A stretch of DNA of 64,000 bases, taken from contig CM067566.1 in NCBI GenBank assembly GCA_034336665.1, forward strand, positions 31,154,330 through 31,218,329, written 5' to 3'. Below are positions 37,880-48,673 of this stretch, one piece after another. Below the pieces are notes generated by a model. That model did no database searches, had not been told where the DNA came from, and saw only the letters and a list, made by a program, of their open reading frames with translations. This stretch comes from Luscinia megarhynchos. Lineage: Eukaryota; Chordata; Aves; Passeriformes; Turdidae. Position numbers and translations under genes: made by a program. Each line of letters opens with the position of its first letter. Within the stretch, counting starts at the first letter, position 1.

Positions 37880-39117
37880 GTAAGTACTAGACTTTTGTTC
37901 ATTTAAGAATCCATAAGCAAACTCTTTCTACCACTTAAGTGGTGTTTGAGCCAGTTTCAACAGCGAATGCCATGGACAGGAGGACCCTGCTTGCTGTCAC
38001 AGTAGTCCATGCATTAGTGTGAGGAGTTACTTTGTAATAAAATTATCTTAAATTTTTGTATTCTCCATTGTTTGAACACCTGAATTGTTGTGCATTACAT
38101 TTAGGTGACAGAGGATAAATTGCTTAAATTACTGTCATAGATAATGAGTTTATCAGAAGTCTGTATAATACTTCAGCTTCTTCCTGTCTGTCTTCACATA
38201 CACAGGCTTTCTGCAGGATGTGATGTGCCACATAACAACACAAAAACCAGTGGTCCATAACAAAAGATTGGGAACCACTGATTTAGCATATGAGAGAGTC
38301 AAAGTAGAATGTCTGCAATTCATTTCTGCTGTTGTTCTAATGATCCAAGACATTTAAACAATCTTTAGATATGACCAAACATTGACACTAGAATTGCATT
38401 AGCTGTGTCAGGACAAAACTCACAACTGAAATCTGAAAAAGCAGCACATTAGCTCTTGAAAAACCAAATGGATGATACAGCAAAGATCTTCTGAACCAGG
38501 ATCTGAAAATATTCTTAATGATTTTAAAAAGGAATGATTTTTTGGTATCCAGCATTTAACATATCACAGTCTTTAAGTATCAAGAAATGGTGAGAACATA
38601 ATCCTGTGTTCTTCATGCTTTTGAATGGCTGTTATGAAAAAAAAATGTGTAGAGCAGAAGCACACCAAGCTGTTATGCTGCAGAAAGATAGTGGTAGGCC
38701 ATAAAGATGTGGAATACACCCTGTGATTTCCCTACTGAATTCATGAAGAACACATTAACTACCCCTCTGATGCCTGTTATAAAAGCAGTACTTAAACAGG
38801 TGATCCAAAAGACATCATACTTGCATGCAGACATCATACTAAATTCTCTGGTGGTAACTAGCAATACTTCCTTGGAATCACAATGTAAACCAGGCCTTTG
38901 TAACCTATATGTACTGCATGGGGTTCATAAATGTGTCTCATTTGATTTTCTATGGTATGATCAACTGGTAAATGTACCACAGCTGTGATGCTTTTTCTTC
39001 AAATGTTTAGTTGTTACGTTCTGTTTCAGTTCCAGTCTGTAAAGATCTCAGGAACCATGCAGGGAGAAGAGTTAAATGTAAAGCTATAAACATCTGATAT
39101 AAATAAATTTGTTACAG
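37880..39117 (+). other. SORBS2: Intron, 1.2 kb
   Basis: Contains a possible DNA-transposon terminal sequence near 38248-38280. Otherwise it is plain AT-rich intron. Confidence 0.7.
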
Positions 39118-39232
39118 AGAGCTGTCCTTTAAGAAAGGAGATACTGTCTATATCCTCAGGAAAATTGATCAAAACTGGTATGAGGGTGAGCACCATGGAA
39201 GAGTTGGAATATTCCCAATTTCTTATGTTGAG
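39118..39232 (+). CDS. SORBS2: SORBS2 exon, rest of SH3-1 ([17 protein letters not shown])
   Basis: This 115-nt exon enters in phase 2 and leaves in phase 0, with acceptor TTGTTACAG and donor GAGGTTTGT. It encodes [18 protein letters not shown] and [20 protein letters not shown]. It carries the SH3 conserved Trp, the acidic RT/n-Src residues and the FPISYV C-terminal strand with its Pro and Tyr. Confidence 0.97.
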
Positions 39233-39326
39233 GTTTGTTCTTTGTTTTAATTCCTTTAATTAATTTGGGTAATAAATTCACAAACCACAAGAGAATGATG
39301 AAAATCTGGTTTTTCTTTTTCCTCAG

Positions 39327-39455
39327 AAACTTTCTCCCCCAGAAAAAGCACAGCCTGCCAGGCCACCTCCCCCTGCACAGATTGGAGAGATTGGAGAAGC
39401 TGTTGCCAAATATAATTTCAGCGCGGACACAAATGTGGAATTATCACTTAGAAAG
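39327..39455 (+). CDS. SORBS2: SORBS2 exon, Pro linker and start of SH3-2
   Basis: This 129-nt exon is phase 0-0, with acceptor TTTTTCCTCAG and donor AAGGTACAG. It encodes [18 protein letters not shown], a proline-rich linker, then [20 protein letters not shown], where AKYNF is the SH3-2 ALYDY motif. The intron before it is only 94 bases (39233-39326), the shortest here. Although symmetric, skipping it would destroy SH3-2. Confidence 0.97.
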
Positions 39456-41149
39456 GTACAGTTGAGAACTGTCTTCTATCAAAATACCATTATAATGGCT
39501 CCTGCTACACAGAATCAGTACATTGGTAAATACTCTGCACTCAAGATTTGCAATGCACAAAGCAATGCCATGGTAGGAAACTCTATCAAAATAGCCTGTT
39601 GGCTTGCAGTCTGCCAGAGCTATCTGCAAATACTGTAAATGTGTTGTGCCTTTAATTTGGACTGTGGTAGAGTAGCATATGCAATCATCTGCTAAATTTT
39701 GAGTTTTCACTTCAATTATCTATTCCTTTTTTTAATTATGATTCCTGGCTGTCACAATTATTATAGTAATGATTTTAATGCAGAATAAATAGAAAATTAT
39801 AGATGATAAAAGATACAAAAAAAAAGGCTCAGAGATATTTTTGTGAATGTAAATATTTAATTTAGTAACAGTTCTCTGTTTATAATGTTCTATTATCTTT
39901 CCTATGCATATCCTGATGGCTGTATTGAATTGCACATGAGCAAAATAACTGTTTAATTTTTGAAGTTTGTCAAACTAGTCACTGGAATATTAATATTGTA
40001 GAGAAACTTTGTTATTGCAGATATTAAATACTTAGTTGTAAGTAGTGCGTACTTCTCCTCCACTGGGAAGTTCTGCCCTGTACTTTTTTTTTTTAAGAAT
40101 TAGATTTCATAGAAGCTTTTCAGTGGTTTGTTTTTATTTTGAACAAAAAAAAAGTAAGGATAGAAATGTTTTGTTGCTGACCTAGAGCCTAATCCAAAAC
40201 TACTGAAAATAATGGGTGCTTTTTACTTATTTGAAATTCGTTAAAGTCAGAGAGGTCTAAAAAAACCCACCAGGAATAGGAACTTAGAGAAATGACAAGT
40301 TGGGGGTAATTTGATGTCTTATTTCTGTCTAAAATTAGCTTTTGTGTTCATTGTGATGATCATAATTTTGACAGCCCAATTTTGGTTTGTTTGAAAAGTT
40401 GATTTGCACTGGTTTTCCTTTTTCCATCTGACTAAAGACAACTGTAGTGAACTCCATGTCAACTACAGAAACAAAATTTAAGAAACCCAAAAGAATGCAA
40501 AACTAATAGGCAAGGATTTGTTTCAGAAAGATATGGTGAAAAGAACATCATGTAAACCAAATGTAGCTCATTAAGTAAAAGGTTTGTTTTCTGTTTCAAT
40601 TTCTACAGTCTCTAAGAATAGTGAGGCCCTGCCCATTTTACATAGGAAGAGCACTTCTGTCTCTCATATTTTCAACAGACTCACACTTTTTAGTTTTCTA
40701 CCTTCACTTATTCCAATTTTACTGATAATAAGGCACTTGCATGGATTTCATTGTTTAACTTTTACACTCTTAAGAAAAAATGGGCATAGTAGTCACTGTT
40801 GCATACTAGAGTTGGGGCATTCGCTAGTAGTTTGGTCAACAATTAAAACAGGTTATGTTCCAAAGAAAAGTGTTAATCTCCCAAGCAAGAGGAGAGGACT
40901 ATATCAGAATCCCCTCAGATAAAAGAACAGCATATTCGATCCATGCCTAACCCCTCATTTCACTGGGATGGTAGTTTTATATATGGCTATTATCAGTGGG
41001 AGGAAAATGGGAAAATGGAGATGAGGCTCAAGACTGATAGGAAACAGCACTGTAGGGAAGATACTATTATGTGTTAAAATAATACCTGTTATGTACAAAA
41101 TTAACTTTCAATGTATATGCTGATAACTCATTTTCATAATGCATTTCAG
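39456..41149 (+). other. SORBS2: Intron, 1.7 kb
   Basis: AT-rich intron inside the SH3-2 coding region, with no other feature recognised. Confidence 0.75.
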
Positions 41150-41353
41150 GGAGACAGAGTAATTCTTCTTAAGCGAGTTGATCAAAACTGGTATGAAGGT
41201 AAAATACCAGGAAGCAACAAACAAGGCATCTTCCCTGTTTCCTATGTAGAAGTCATCAAAAAGAATCCATCAAAAAGTGTTGATGACTATCCAGACCCTC
41301 CGATACCCCAAAGCTATTCTAGTGACAGAATACATCAATTAAGTTCCACTAAG
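41150..41353 (+). CDS. SORBS2: SORBS2 exon, rest of SH3-2 and linker
   Basis: This 204-nt exon is phase 0-0, with acceptor GCATTTCAG and donor AAGGTAAGG. It encodes [20 protein letters not shown] and [16 protein letters not shown], completing SH3-2, then [19 protein letters not shown] and QLSSTK. The constitutive next exon is at 52230 (PQRPV). The phase-0 end also accepts every candidate linker exon in the following 11 kb. Confidence 0.97.
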
Positions 41354-44300
41354 GTAAGGATTTTCTGATGTTGGCTGCCACCCCTAGAGTGCATTTAGAA
41401 GGACTTGTAATTTTTTTTTGTTAACATTATACATAACTTAGGCATTAAGTACACAACATTTTCCTTCTTGCACAGGTAGAATTGCATTACTATGTTGTTA
41501 ATAAATTATTTTTAATAGAGAAGTGTGTCTCATATTCTGGCAGGTTTATGCTCTTTTCTTCATTGATTATTACATTACTTTTAGTAGAGACAGGCCAAGT
41601 ATGGTCAGAAAAGTCAAGCCAACGGAGAAAAATTTATTTGGGAATCTTAGCGAGAATTTGAGCCTTAAGGGTATGTCTAGCAGACATCTAATAGTACAGT
41701 GTGAAGACATTTCCATAACACAGCTGTCCTAAAAGCTTGCAGGACACAGCTTGCCAAGACCAGTTCTGTACCTTTTGAAGCAAAGGAGAACAGCCAGTGA
41801 TTCTGTACCAAAACCTTCCTTCTTTTGCCATTCACAGTCTAGGAGGAGGCTGATGGTACATTCTTTGCAGTGGTACAATCTGACAGTATTGCTTCTTTTA
41901 TTAGTGAAATGATTGTCATTACATAGTCAATGAACTTGGGTTCAGATCTTTATGGTTGCATATTTTTCACACCAAATATGTATCGTAGCTTCCAAATTGT
42001 TTTCCTTCCTAGTCTAGATAACCAGTACAAATCATACTACAGGATGCTGCAGAAAGGTTCTTATATTCTGGTTTATCCTTTACTTGTGAGGCTTTGCACT
42101 CACCTGTGCAGGGAACATAACATTTCTGGTAGTGATAAAAACTAAGAAAGTTTCTGCATACAAACTGTATTTAGAATTAACATGTTATCAATTATTTTTA
42201 ACACTCAAGATGGAAACTTCTAGATCTTCCTCTTTACCGTTTATCTCTTCAGCATTGGCAGTGGGTTTTGTGTGTAATTATAAACTTCTTTGTCCTGCTA
42301 TTAATCCAAGTTTCATTTGGTTTTGTCCCCTTTCCTACTTACATCTGCTTCCATACTTGGTGATCATCCATATGCTTCGACTTTGAAATAAGTTCCACAT
42401 TTACTTACTACTTTGGAGCTGTAAAAAGCTACCAAAAGATGTCATTTATAGGCAACATACCCTCTGAAAATGCTTCTTAGTAATAAGCATTAGTTGGTTT
42501 GGGACAGTTGCTAGAACAGGTTTTGTCTGGTTTTCCAGAATGTGTCACAACAGAGAACTAGATCGTATCTCTTCTATTCCACAAAACTGTTCAAGTGACA
42601 TCAAATTCTGAACCTGCCAACAGAGGTACTCATAAGCTAGGGCTCCTTATTGTTACAGGAATCCAGAGGGTCCTGAAGGCAAGTCAAGTTTAAGTGCTCC
42701 ATATTCCAGTGATGCCTCTCCCTGTTTTCTATGGAGCAGGCTTTTCTCTAAGGTATCCCGCTAAAGCTCCATAGCCCTTGCTGAGCACAGGTGATGCTTC
42801 AGAGCATTTACATCCATATTACAAAACCATCCTGCCACTATTATTAAGTTAGTTATTGCTAAAGTAGTCATGAGTGAAGGAAATTTGCCTTCTTTTTAAC
42901 ATAGGATACTTATGCAATAATCAGGTTAAAAAAAAAACCAAAACCACCTTCCACTGAGACTCTTAAACAGACATCTTTCATGATTCAGCTGTATTCAGAA
43001 ATGGCAATACCATGAAGAAGACATGTTGTTCCTCGCTACCTAGAAGAATTTATTCAGTCCTGAAGGTGTTCTAGAGTTTACCACACTTTCTGATACCACT
43101 TTCCGATATCACTTTCCTGATTCCTTTGGAGATTTTTTACCACATATTCGCTCCTTGTTGCTAGAACAATTGCACTAAACTTCTCTGGCCTAATGGCAAT
43201 AAAATAAATAACCAATACACATTATGAGCAAGTTTTGCTGTCTGTAACTTGGCCTAATCCATCTGTGTCTTTAGATCTAGTGCATCTTATAGCCATGGGA
43301 AAGTAAAAATGGTGAAGTCTCCTCAGCAGTATTATTGACCTTAAAACCACAGGTTAGGGGCTCTTACTTAAGAGGAATGATGAGAGAAAGAGACTGGGTA
43401 TTTCTGTAATAGCCTAGTTCTGCTTCAGCAGACTGCATTGTATCAGTCTACACTGTTTACTTTGGTACAGAAGAGTCTGTAACAAAGGTTTGTCTAACTA
43501 TAATATAAAGCTCAAAACTCAAGCAGAAGGTAAGTAAACTAACCTTCCTGTTCTGCAACGTTAATGTAGACTTTTGGAATTATTTTTCTCTACTACATTA
43601 ATAATTAAAATCTGTAGTAGTCCAGATAACTTAGAGGTGTACATCTAATTATTTTGGATAGTTGTAACGATGAGATCAAAATATTTTTTGCTCAGTTTTA
43701 ATTTTGAGGATTAATAGTAACAAAAATGCATTTTCAGTATTTACTGAAGCAATGGATATCTACTGATGCTGTGTACGTTTGACTCACCAGTCTCTCATTC
43801 TTAGAAAAGGACGTTTGTTTTACCAGAAGGATACTTCAATCAATATTGTGTAACGGTACTCAAAGCATACTGTTGTGTACTGTGCTGTCACTATTTTAAA
43901 AGCATTGTTGACTGCCTATGTCCAGTTTGAACTGAATGTACCTTTCACAAATGCTGACATCATTTTGAACTAATAGGGTACATTTTGAAAAACAAATTCA
44001 TTCTGTAGCTGCTTATGCCTTAATAAAAGTATGCAATGTATTAAAGATGTTTCTTAAACATTTACTCAGAAGTACTAAAAAAAGTAGAAGTATTAACATT
44101 TTAATAATGAGAAATTACCTCAGTTGTTATACTTGGAAAGAAGTATTTAATGACACCTGAAGTGTACTTCTGAAAATGCTGTTTTCAAAATAAGGCTAAT
44201 GGTTTGGGAAAATTTCAATATTATTAATTGTATGATTTAATAACCTGTGACAGGCTCACTAACAGAGTACGATAAGTAACATAACTTTAGCAGATCAAAT

Positions 44301-44566
44301 GCAGTTGCCTTCATGAATGTAATGATTCAGATCTGTCTTCATGTTTGACATTTATGCTCTAGGCCAGAACCTGATAGTTTCATGTTTCAAATGCCTTTCC
44401 TGCTGTTCTGATTCATGTAGTAGTGATTTCAGACACCCATGGTCACTGAAACTCTACCCTGTAATCCAGATGATGGCGCAGACATTTTTCTTTTCTAGTT
44501 TACTCATGTCCTAATTCTCTGTCATGCTTATCTATTTCAATTCCCATGTTTTTCTTGTTTTTGAAG
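41354..44566 (+). other. SORBS2: Intron, 3.2 kb
   Basis: Contains an exon-like open segment at about 41585-41670 whose phases fit no neighbour (see rejected items). The rest is ordinary AT-rich intron. Confidence 0.65.
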
Positions 44567-45325
44567 TTGCCTTCCCAAGCACTGACCCCACTTGCCAGAC
44601 AACTTTCCTCGTCTTGGTCACACAATGATCAAAAGATTCTCCAGGCTGACACTAGTGACTTGGTCTCAAGGACTGTTGGGTTTTCACCTTCACCAGTTCC
44701 AGACAGTTTTCTTTGTGACTTAGAAGAACTCAATTCTTTGGCATTAGCAACCTGCCAAACTGTAGCAATCTCCCCAGGTAATAGCATTCACCATGTTAAG
44801 GATGGTCACTTTATGCCAAATACAGAGCTGTTTCTCAGCTCACCTACAGCTCTTCCTCTGTCCTTTCTTGTATCTCCCTCTGTCTCATCTTCAGCCAGTT
44901 TGTCTCATGACATAGCATATAAGCATGCCAGCAACAATACCAAGTCAGTTAAAGACTTAGAAGGCATAATTGACCCTTTAGTTATTGAAGTACCTAGAGA
45001 TTTGTCAGATACTACAAGAGAAGGTGAACATGGCACTATCCATAACATCCCTTCACCATATGAAGAAGGTTCCTTGTCCAGTGTGCTAGCTGGAAGTGCT
45101 GAAAAGGAAGAGGAAATCTGTACTGCAGACCTATCACTTAATAGAGAGGATCAGTCAGAACCTCAAGAATCAGATTGCTCTGGAGAAGCACAAGACACAA
45201 CAGAAGAACTGACTAGACTGTATATAGAGGAGGATCTGATACATGACAATTTAGAATTCCCTATAACAAGTGGAGAAGATTCCATGGATTGTTATGAAGG
45301 ATATACTTCATCAGATATTGATAAG
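44567..45325 (+). CDS. SORBS2: SORBS2 large linker cassette exon, 253 codons (predicted)
   Basis: A 759-nt segment of phase 0-0, fully open, with a pyrimidine-rich acceptor TTGTTTTTGAAG and donor AAGGTATTT. A frame this long is unexpected by chance in AT-rich intron. The product is unstructured. It is Ser/Pro/Leu-rich at first (LPSQALTPLARQLSSSW, VGFSPSPVPDSFLCDLEEL). After about residue 140 it is acidic (EVPRDLSDTTREGEH, EELTRLYIEEDLIHDNLEF, MDCYEGYTSSDIDK). It would sit between SH3-2 and SH3-3. The paralogue SORBS1 (ponsin) has a large muscle-specific insert at this same place, so a striated-muscle isoform is a reasonable inference. No domain was recognised. Confidence 0.8.
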
Positions 45326-46411
45326 GTATTTTAATTTCTGACAACCCTGACTTATTGTGTTTAGATAACTTACTATAATTATTCTCTGCCTTGTATTCAT
45401 ATGTATTGTGCACAGGCACACTTCTATGTAATTGCATTTGATAAAATTGAGCTCTGAGCAAGCTGATGGATCTTTAAGGTCCCTTCCTACCCAAACCATT
45501 CTATGATTAAAAATTGTCAGCATTAGGGGACAGCCCCTTTTCAGAAGGAGGCATATGCACCACTGTAACTTCTATGATGTATCAATTGTGCTGGTCCTTT
45601 CCCTCCTGTCCTTATTGTTTGCCGAGGAGTTTCTGATGTGAAAAGCCAGTGAACCATTTCCCTCACTAACCCATTGCATGCTGCCCCTTTTGAGAGAGGC
45701 CCCAGCAAGCAAATGCTGTCACCAGAGGGAGGGACATGTGCCTCCTGCAGGAACTCTGTGGTTTGTGCTCTGCATGTGTCAGCTCACCAGCTGATGTATT
45801 TATAGCAGGCTCTGTTACAAGGATCTGACTAACAGTAACAGATCAGATTGTGTTTGGCACTTAGACAAATGCTTCCTCCTGAAGCCCTCCCCAGAGCCTC
45901 TTTGGGACAGTGCATCACTGAACTATCCCAAATGTGTGCTGGCCATTAAATGCCACAATATAACTGTACAGTCTGTGTGGTTTGCAGGCATAGGTCTTTT
46001 TTCTGTCTGGCACTTACTTTGACAGACCATTGAGGTAGTTGGTTTGGATGTCAGCCAAAGTCAGGTGCTTAGGACAATACGTTTTAGGCCAAATGTTAAG
46101 CTATTTACATTTTTCAGGCTACCTCTACCCTTAAATGACCTGAAAAACACTGGCGAAAAACTTAAAAATAGAGGGTGGAGCCCACGGCCACAAATGGCAG
46201 CTTTTGATGCTTTCTGAGGCAAGAAATTTCTTCCAGAAAAGTAGATGACTAATAATAAAATTAGCATGAGATTTGTGATTGGGTTAGTTACTTGTCCCCT
46301 TACTGAGCATTTGACATCCTTCAGCTAATTTTGCAACACAGTTTTATAGCACAGCTACTTCTCATATTTCTTAACCGTTTAAGTGAGCTATGCTTTCTGC
46401 TGGAACATCAG
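45326..46411 (+). other. SORBS2: Intron, 1.1 kb
   Basis: Holds a CR1 fragment at 45451-45508 and two TGCATG motifs at 45675-45680 and 45771-45776 (candidate RBFOX sites). Confidence 0.65.
45451..45508 (+). mobile_element. CR1 LINE extreme 3' end
   Basis: About 58 bases containing ATCTTTAAGGTCCCTTCC, TACCCAAACCATT and CTATGATT, the canonical last bases of CR1. It is one of the best-preserved CR1 ends here, and lies 126 bases after the 759-nt exon. Confidence 0.88.
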
Positions 46412-46576
46412 GAGACTGATCCTTTTTTACATCTTCCTTCTAATCTTCCATTTCCCTCTGCCAAGGCACCTACTTCCCACTCGGTTCCTACAATATCCCT
46501 GTCTACTGCTTCCCTCTCACCTCTTCTCCTCTCTAAACCCTTACATCAGCAGGAGGAAGATTCACCACAGTTAAAG
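46412..46576 (+). CDS. SORBS2: SORBS2 candidate linker exon, 55 codons
   Basis: A 165-nt open segment of phase 0-0, with acceptor GGAACATCAG (weak pyrimidine tract) and donor AAAGGTAACT. It encodes ETDPFLHLPSNLPFPSAKAP, then a Ser/Thr/Leu-rich stretch ending LHQQEEDSPQLK. Like the 759-nt exon it ends in Lys followed by GTA. Exact phase compatibility and Ser/Pro-rich composition favour a real cassette. I do not recall the human counterpart. Confidence 0.6.
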
Positions 46577-48565
46577 GTAACTGCACCTCTTGATATGGAT
46601 TGTTGTAAACCTTCGTGCCTATTAAATAACTGCAAGGCTAACACCGAGTTTGATCTTCTCAGACTTACTGCTTTCTCTACTAATATTAAATAACATAAGA
46701 AATGGAGGATTGATAGGCCTTTTCCAAACAAGGTAAAGCCATAACCATTATGATACAATTAAATAGTTTAAGGAGATATCAATGATAGGAAAGCAGAAAG
46801 CCTTCAACTCAATTTCAGGCCATACGAGGACAGTTAATTGAATGAAACAGAACTGTATTCAAGTATGCAGAAACTAGATAACATTTGTGTTTCTGCTTTC
46901 AATTTCAATCCAAAGCCTGGGAGAAAAGTCATAAATTATACAGGAAAGCACCACTGCAGAGGGTCATGTTCTAAATACCAATTCTATTAGTCAAGGACTG
47001 GACAAAGATTATTCCCTCATCAGGACTACAGTTTGTGTCAGCATTGAAACTCTGTGGCAGAAAAATAAAAACTTGCTCTAGAAAGACAAAGTTTATTTGC
47101 TGACTTCCACAAGATACATCTGCTTATGAAAAGGAGAAAAAGCTGTGTAAGGAGAAACTATCCTAGAAAAGTGGTCATTGCATCATTATATCTATGTCAA
47201 AAATACCCTCCTTCTTTGTTTTTTCTTTTTTTTTTCCTTAAGATCTACCCATTTTACAATATGCATTCACAGAAAACACAGGCATAATGGACTTAAAAAT
47301 GTCTGAAGATCAACAGATCTCTGTTGCTTTTTTTCTGAAGTAAGGAGGAGACATAAGGCTTCTTTCCAGGGCATGAATCTTTCATGAGCTTAGGTTTGTT
47401 CCATGTCAAAGAAGGGGTAAAACACAGTACTGCACTTATTTCTGCAACTTTTAATAAGGTAGCAGTCAGTAAGAGTGCTTTTGGTGCTTTTGCTTAGCCT
47501 AACCAGAAAAATTAAGAACATTCTTCATCTACTCTGAAATTCTTTTTAGGTGACTTTTGTATTCTTTGACCTTATTTGACCAAGCTGTGCTAATCTGAGC
47601 TGAAAATAAATAGAAGGAATATATCTTCTTTACATTGTATACTGATACTTCAGTAACTTTTGTGAATTTAAAAATACATACATATGTACATATACATATA
47701 TATATACACATATACATATATATATACACATGCTTTTTTTTTAATATATGTGGCTTAAAACTAAATGGAATACAAGGAGCTATGGGTAGGAAGTGTCAGT
47801 TTGTTGGTGGGAGGGATGTGTCCTCCAAAAGAAGAAATCTGAAGACACATCCTAAGGAGAAAGACTGACATGTTTCTGCCTCCTTGGCTCTCTTGGAATC
47901 TTTATTCACCCCTCTCCTAAGAGGGGGCTGATTTTCTGTTTAGTCACAGTCTACTGCCAGTCACAAATACCTAAGAAAATGTTTCCAATGTAGCACTCCA
48001 CTCTCCTCACATTCCCCCACCCTGGCCACGATATTTCCCATTTGCTGCACACACACCCCTTAAGAACTGAATTCTGACAAACATGAAGCTGATTTAGAGT
48101 GATGCTAACAAAATATAAGGATATTTTCATGAAGTACTTTCCACTTGTTTTCTAAACGCAAATCAAAGGGGTGAGTTCTGTTTAACAACAAGGAATTACA
48201 CTTGCCATTGGTGTTTCTGAAGTAGCATTTCTGCTGTGTGCTGTTGAACTTTTCTGTGTTATTATCTGAGCTACTTCAGGGGGTACAGATGCAATAACTG
48301 TTCCAACTGCATATGCCATACATGATTCATCTTTTAGTTGTAACATGTAAGGGCGTGTGCCAGAGCAGGAAACCCTTGGGGAAAAAAAATACAGTAGTAG
48401 TAATTTAAATACTGTATACTAATAGTACCCTTCCTTCTAGCTGTAACATGGCTTTTTGTTACCAGGAAAAGCATGTCTGGTTTGCATGTATGAATGAAGC
48501 AACAAAAATCCCATGATGCTTCATTCTTAAACTCTCACTTGACAAAGTTTTTGTGGTTCTTCTAG
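46577..48565 (+). other. SORBS2: Intron, 2.0 kb
   Basis: Contains a TA/CA microsatellite with a duplicated 20-base unit at 47674-47732, and a TGCATG at 48483-48488 shortly before the next candidate exon. Confidence 0.65.
47674..47732. repeat. TA/CA microsatellite with perfect tandem 20-mer
   Basis: Alternating TA/CA/TG sequence. Bases 47691-47710 and 47711-47730 are identical. Confidence 0.85.
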
Positions 48566-48673
48566 GCTAATTTAAAGAGGGAGCTATTTGTTATGGGTAA
48601 ACCTCCTCGTAGCCCAGTGATGACTAAGAGATTCTGCAGCTCACCTGTCAGAGGTCACAGCTATTCACACAGG
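48566..48673 (+). CDS. SORBS2: SORBS2 candidate linker exon, 36 codons (basic, Ser/Pro)
   Basis: A 108-nt open segment of phase 0-0. The acceptor GTGGTTCTTCTAG has a good pyrimidine tract; the donor is AGGGTATGG. It encodes ANLKRELFVMGKPPRSPVMT and KRFCSSPVRGHSYSHR, a basic peptide with two SPV motifs (possible proline-directed phosphosites) and a PPRSP segment. Composition resembles other SORBS linkers. It is probably a tissue-specific cassette. Confidence 0.68.

Noticed and set aside
41585..41670. Exon-like open segment (RDRPSMVRKVKPTEKNLFGN) with TTTTAG before it and GTATGT after it.
   Set aside because: Entry phase 2 and exit phase 1 fit no neighbouring exon (all phase 0 here). Inclusion would shift the frame, and an earlier acceptor in phase 0 at 41544 still leaves in phase 1.
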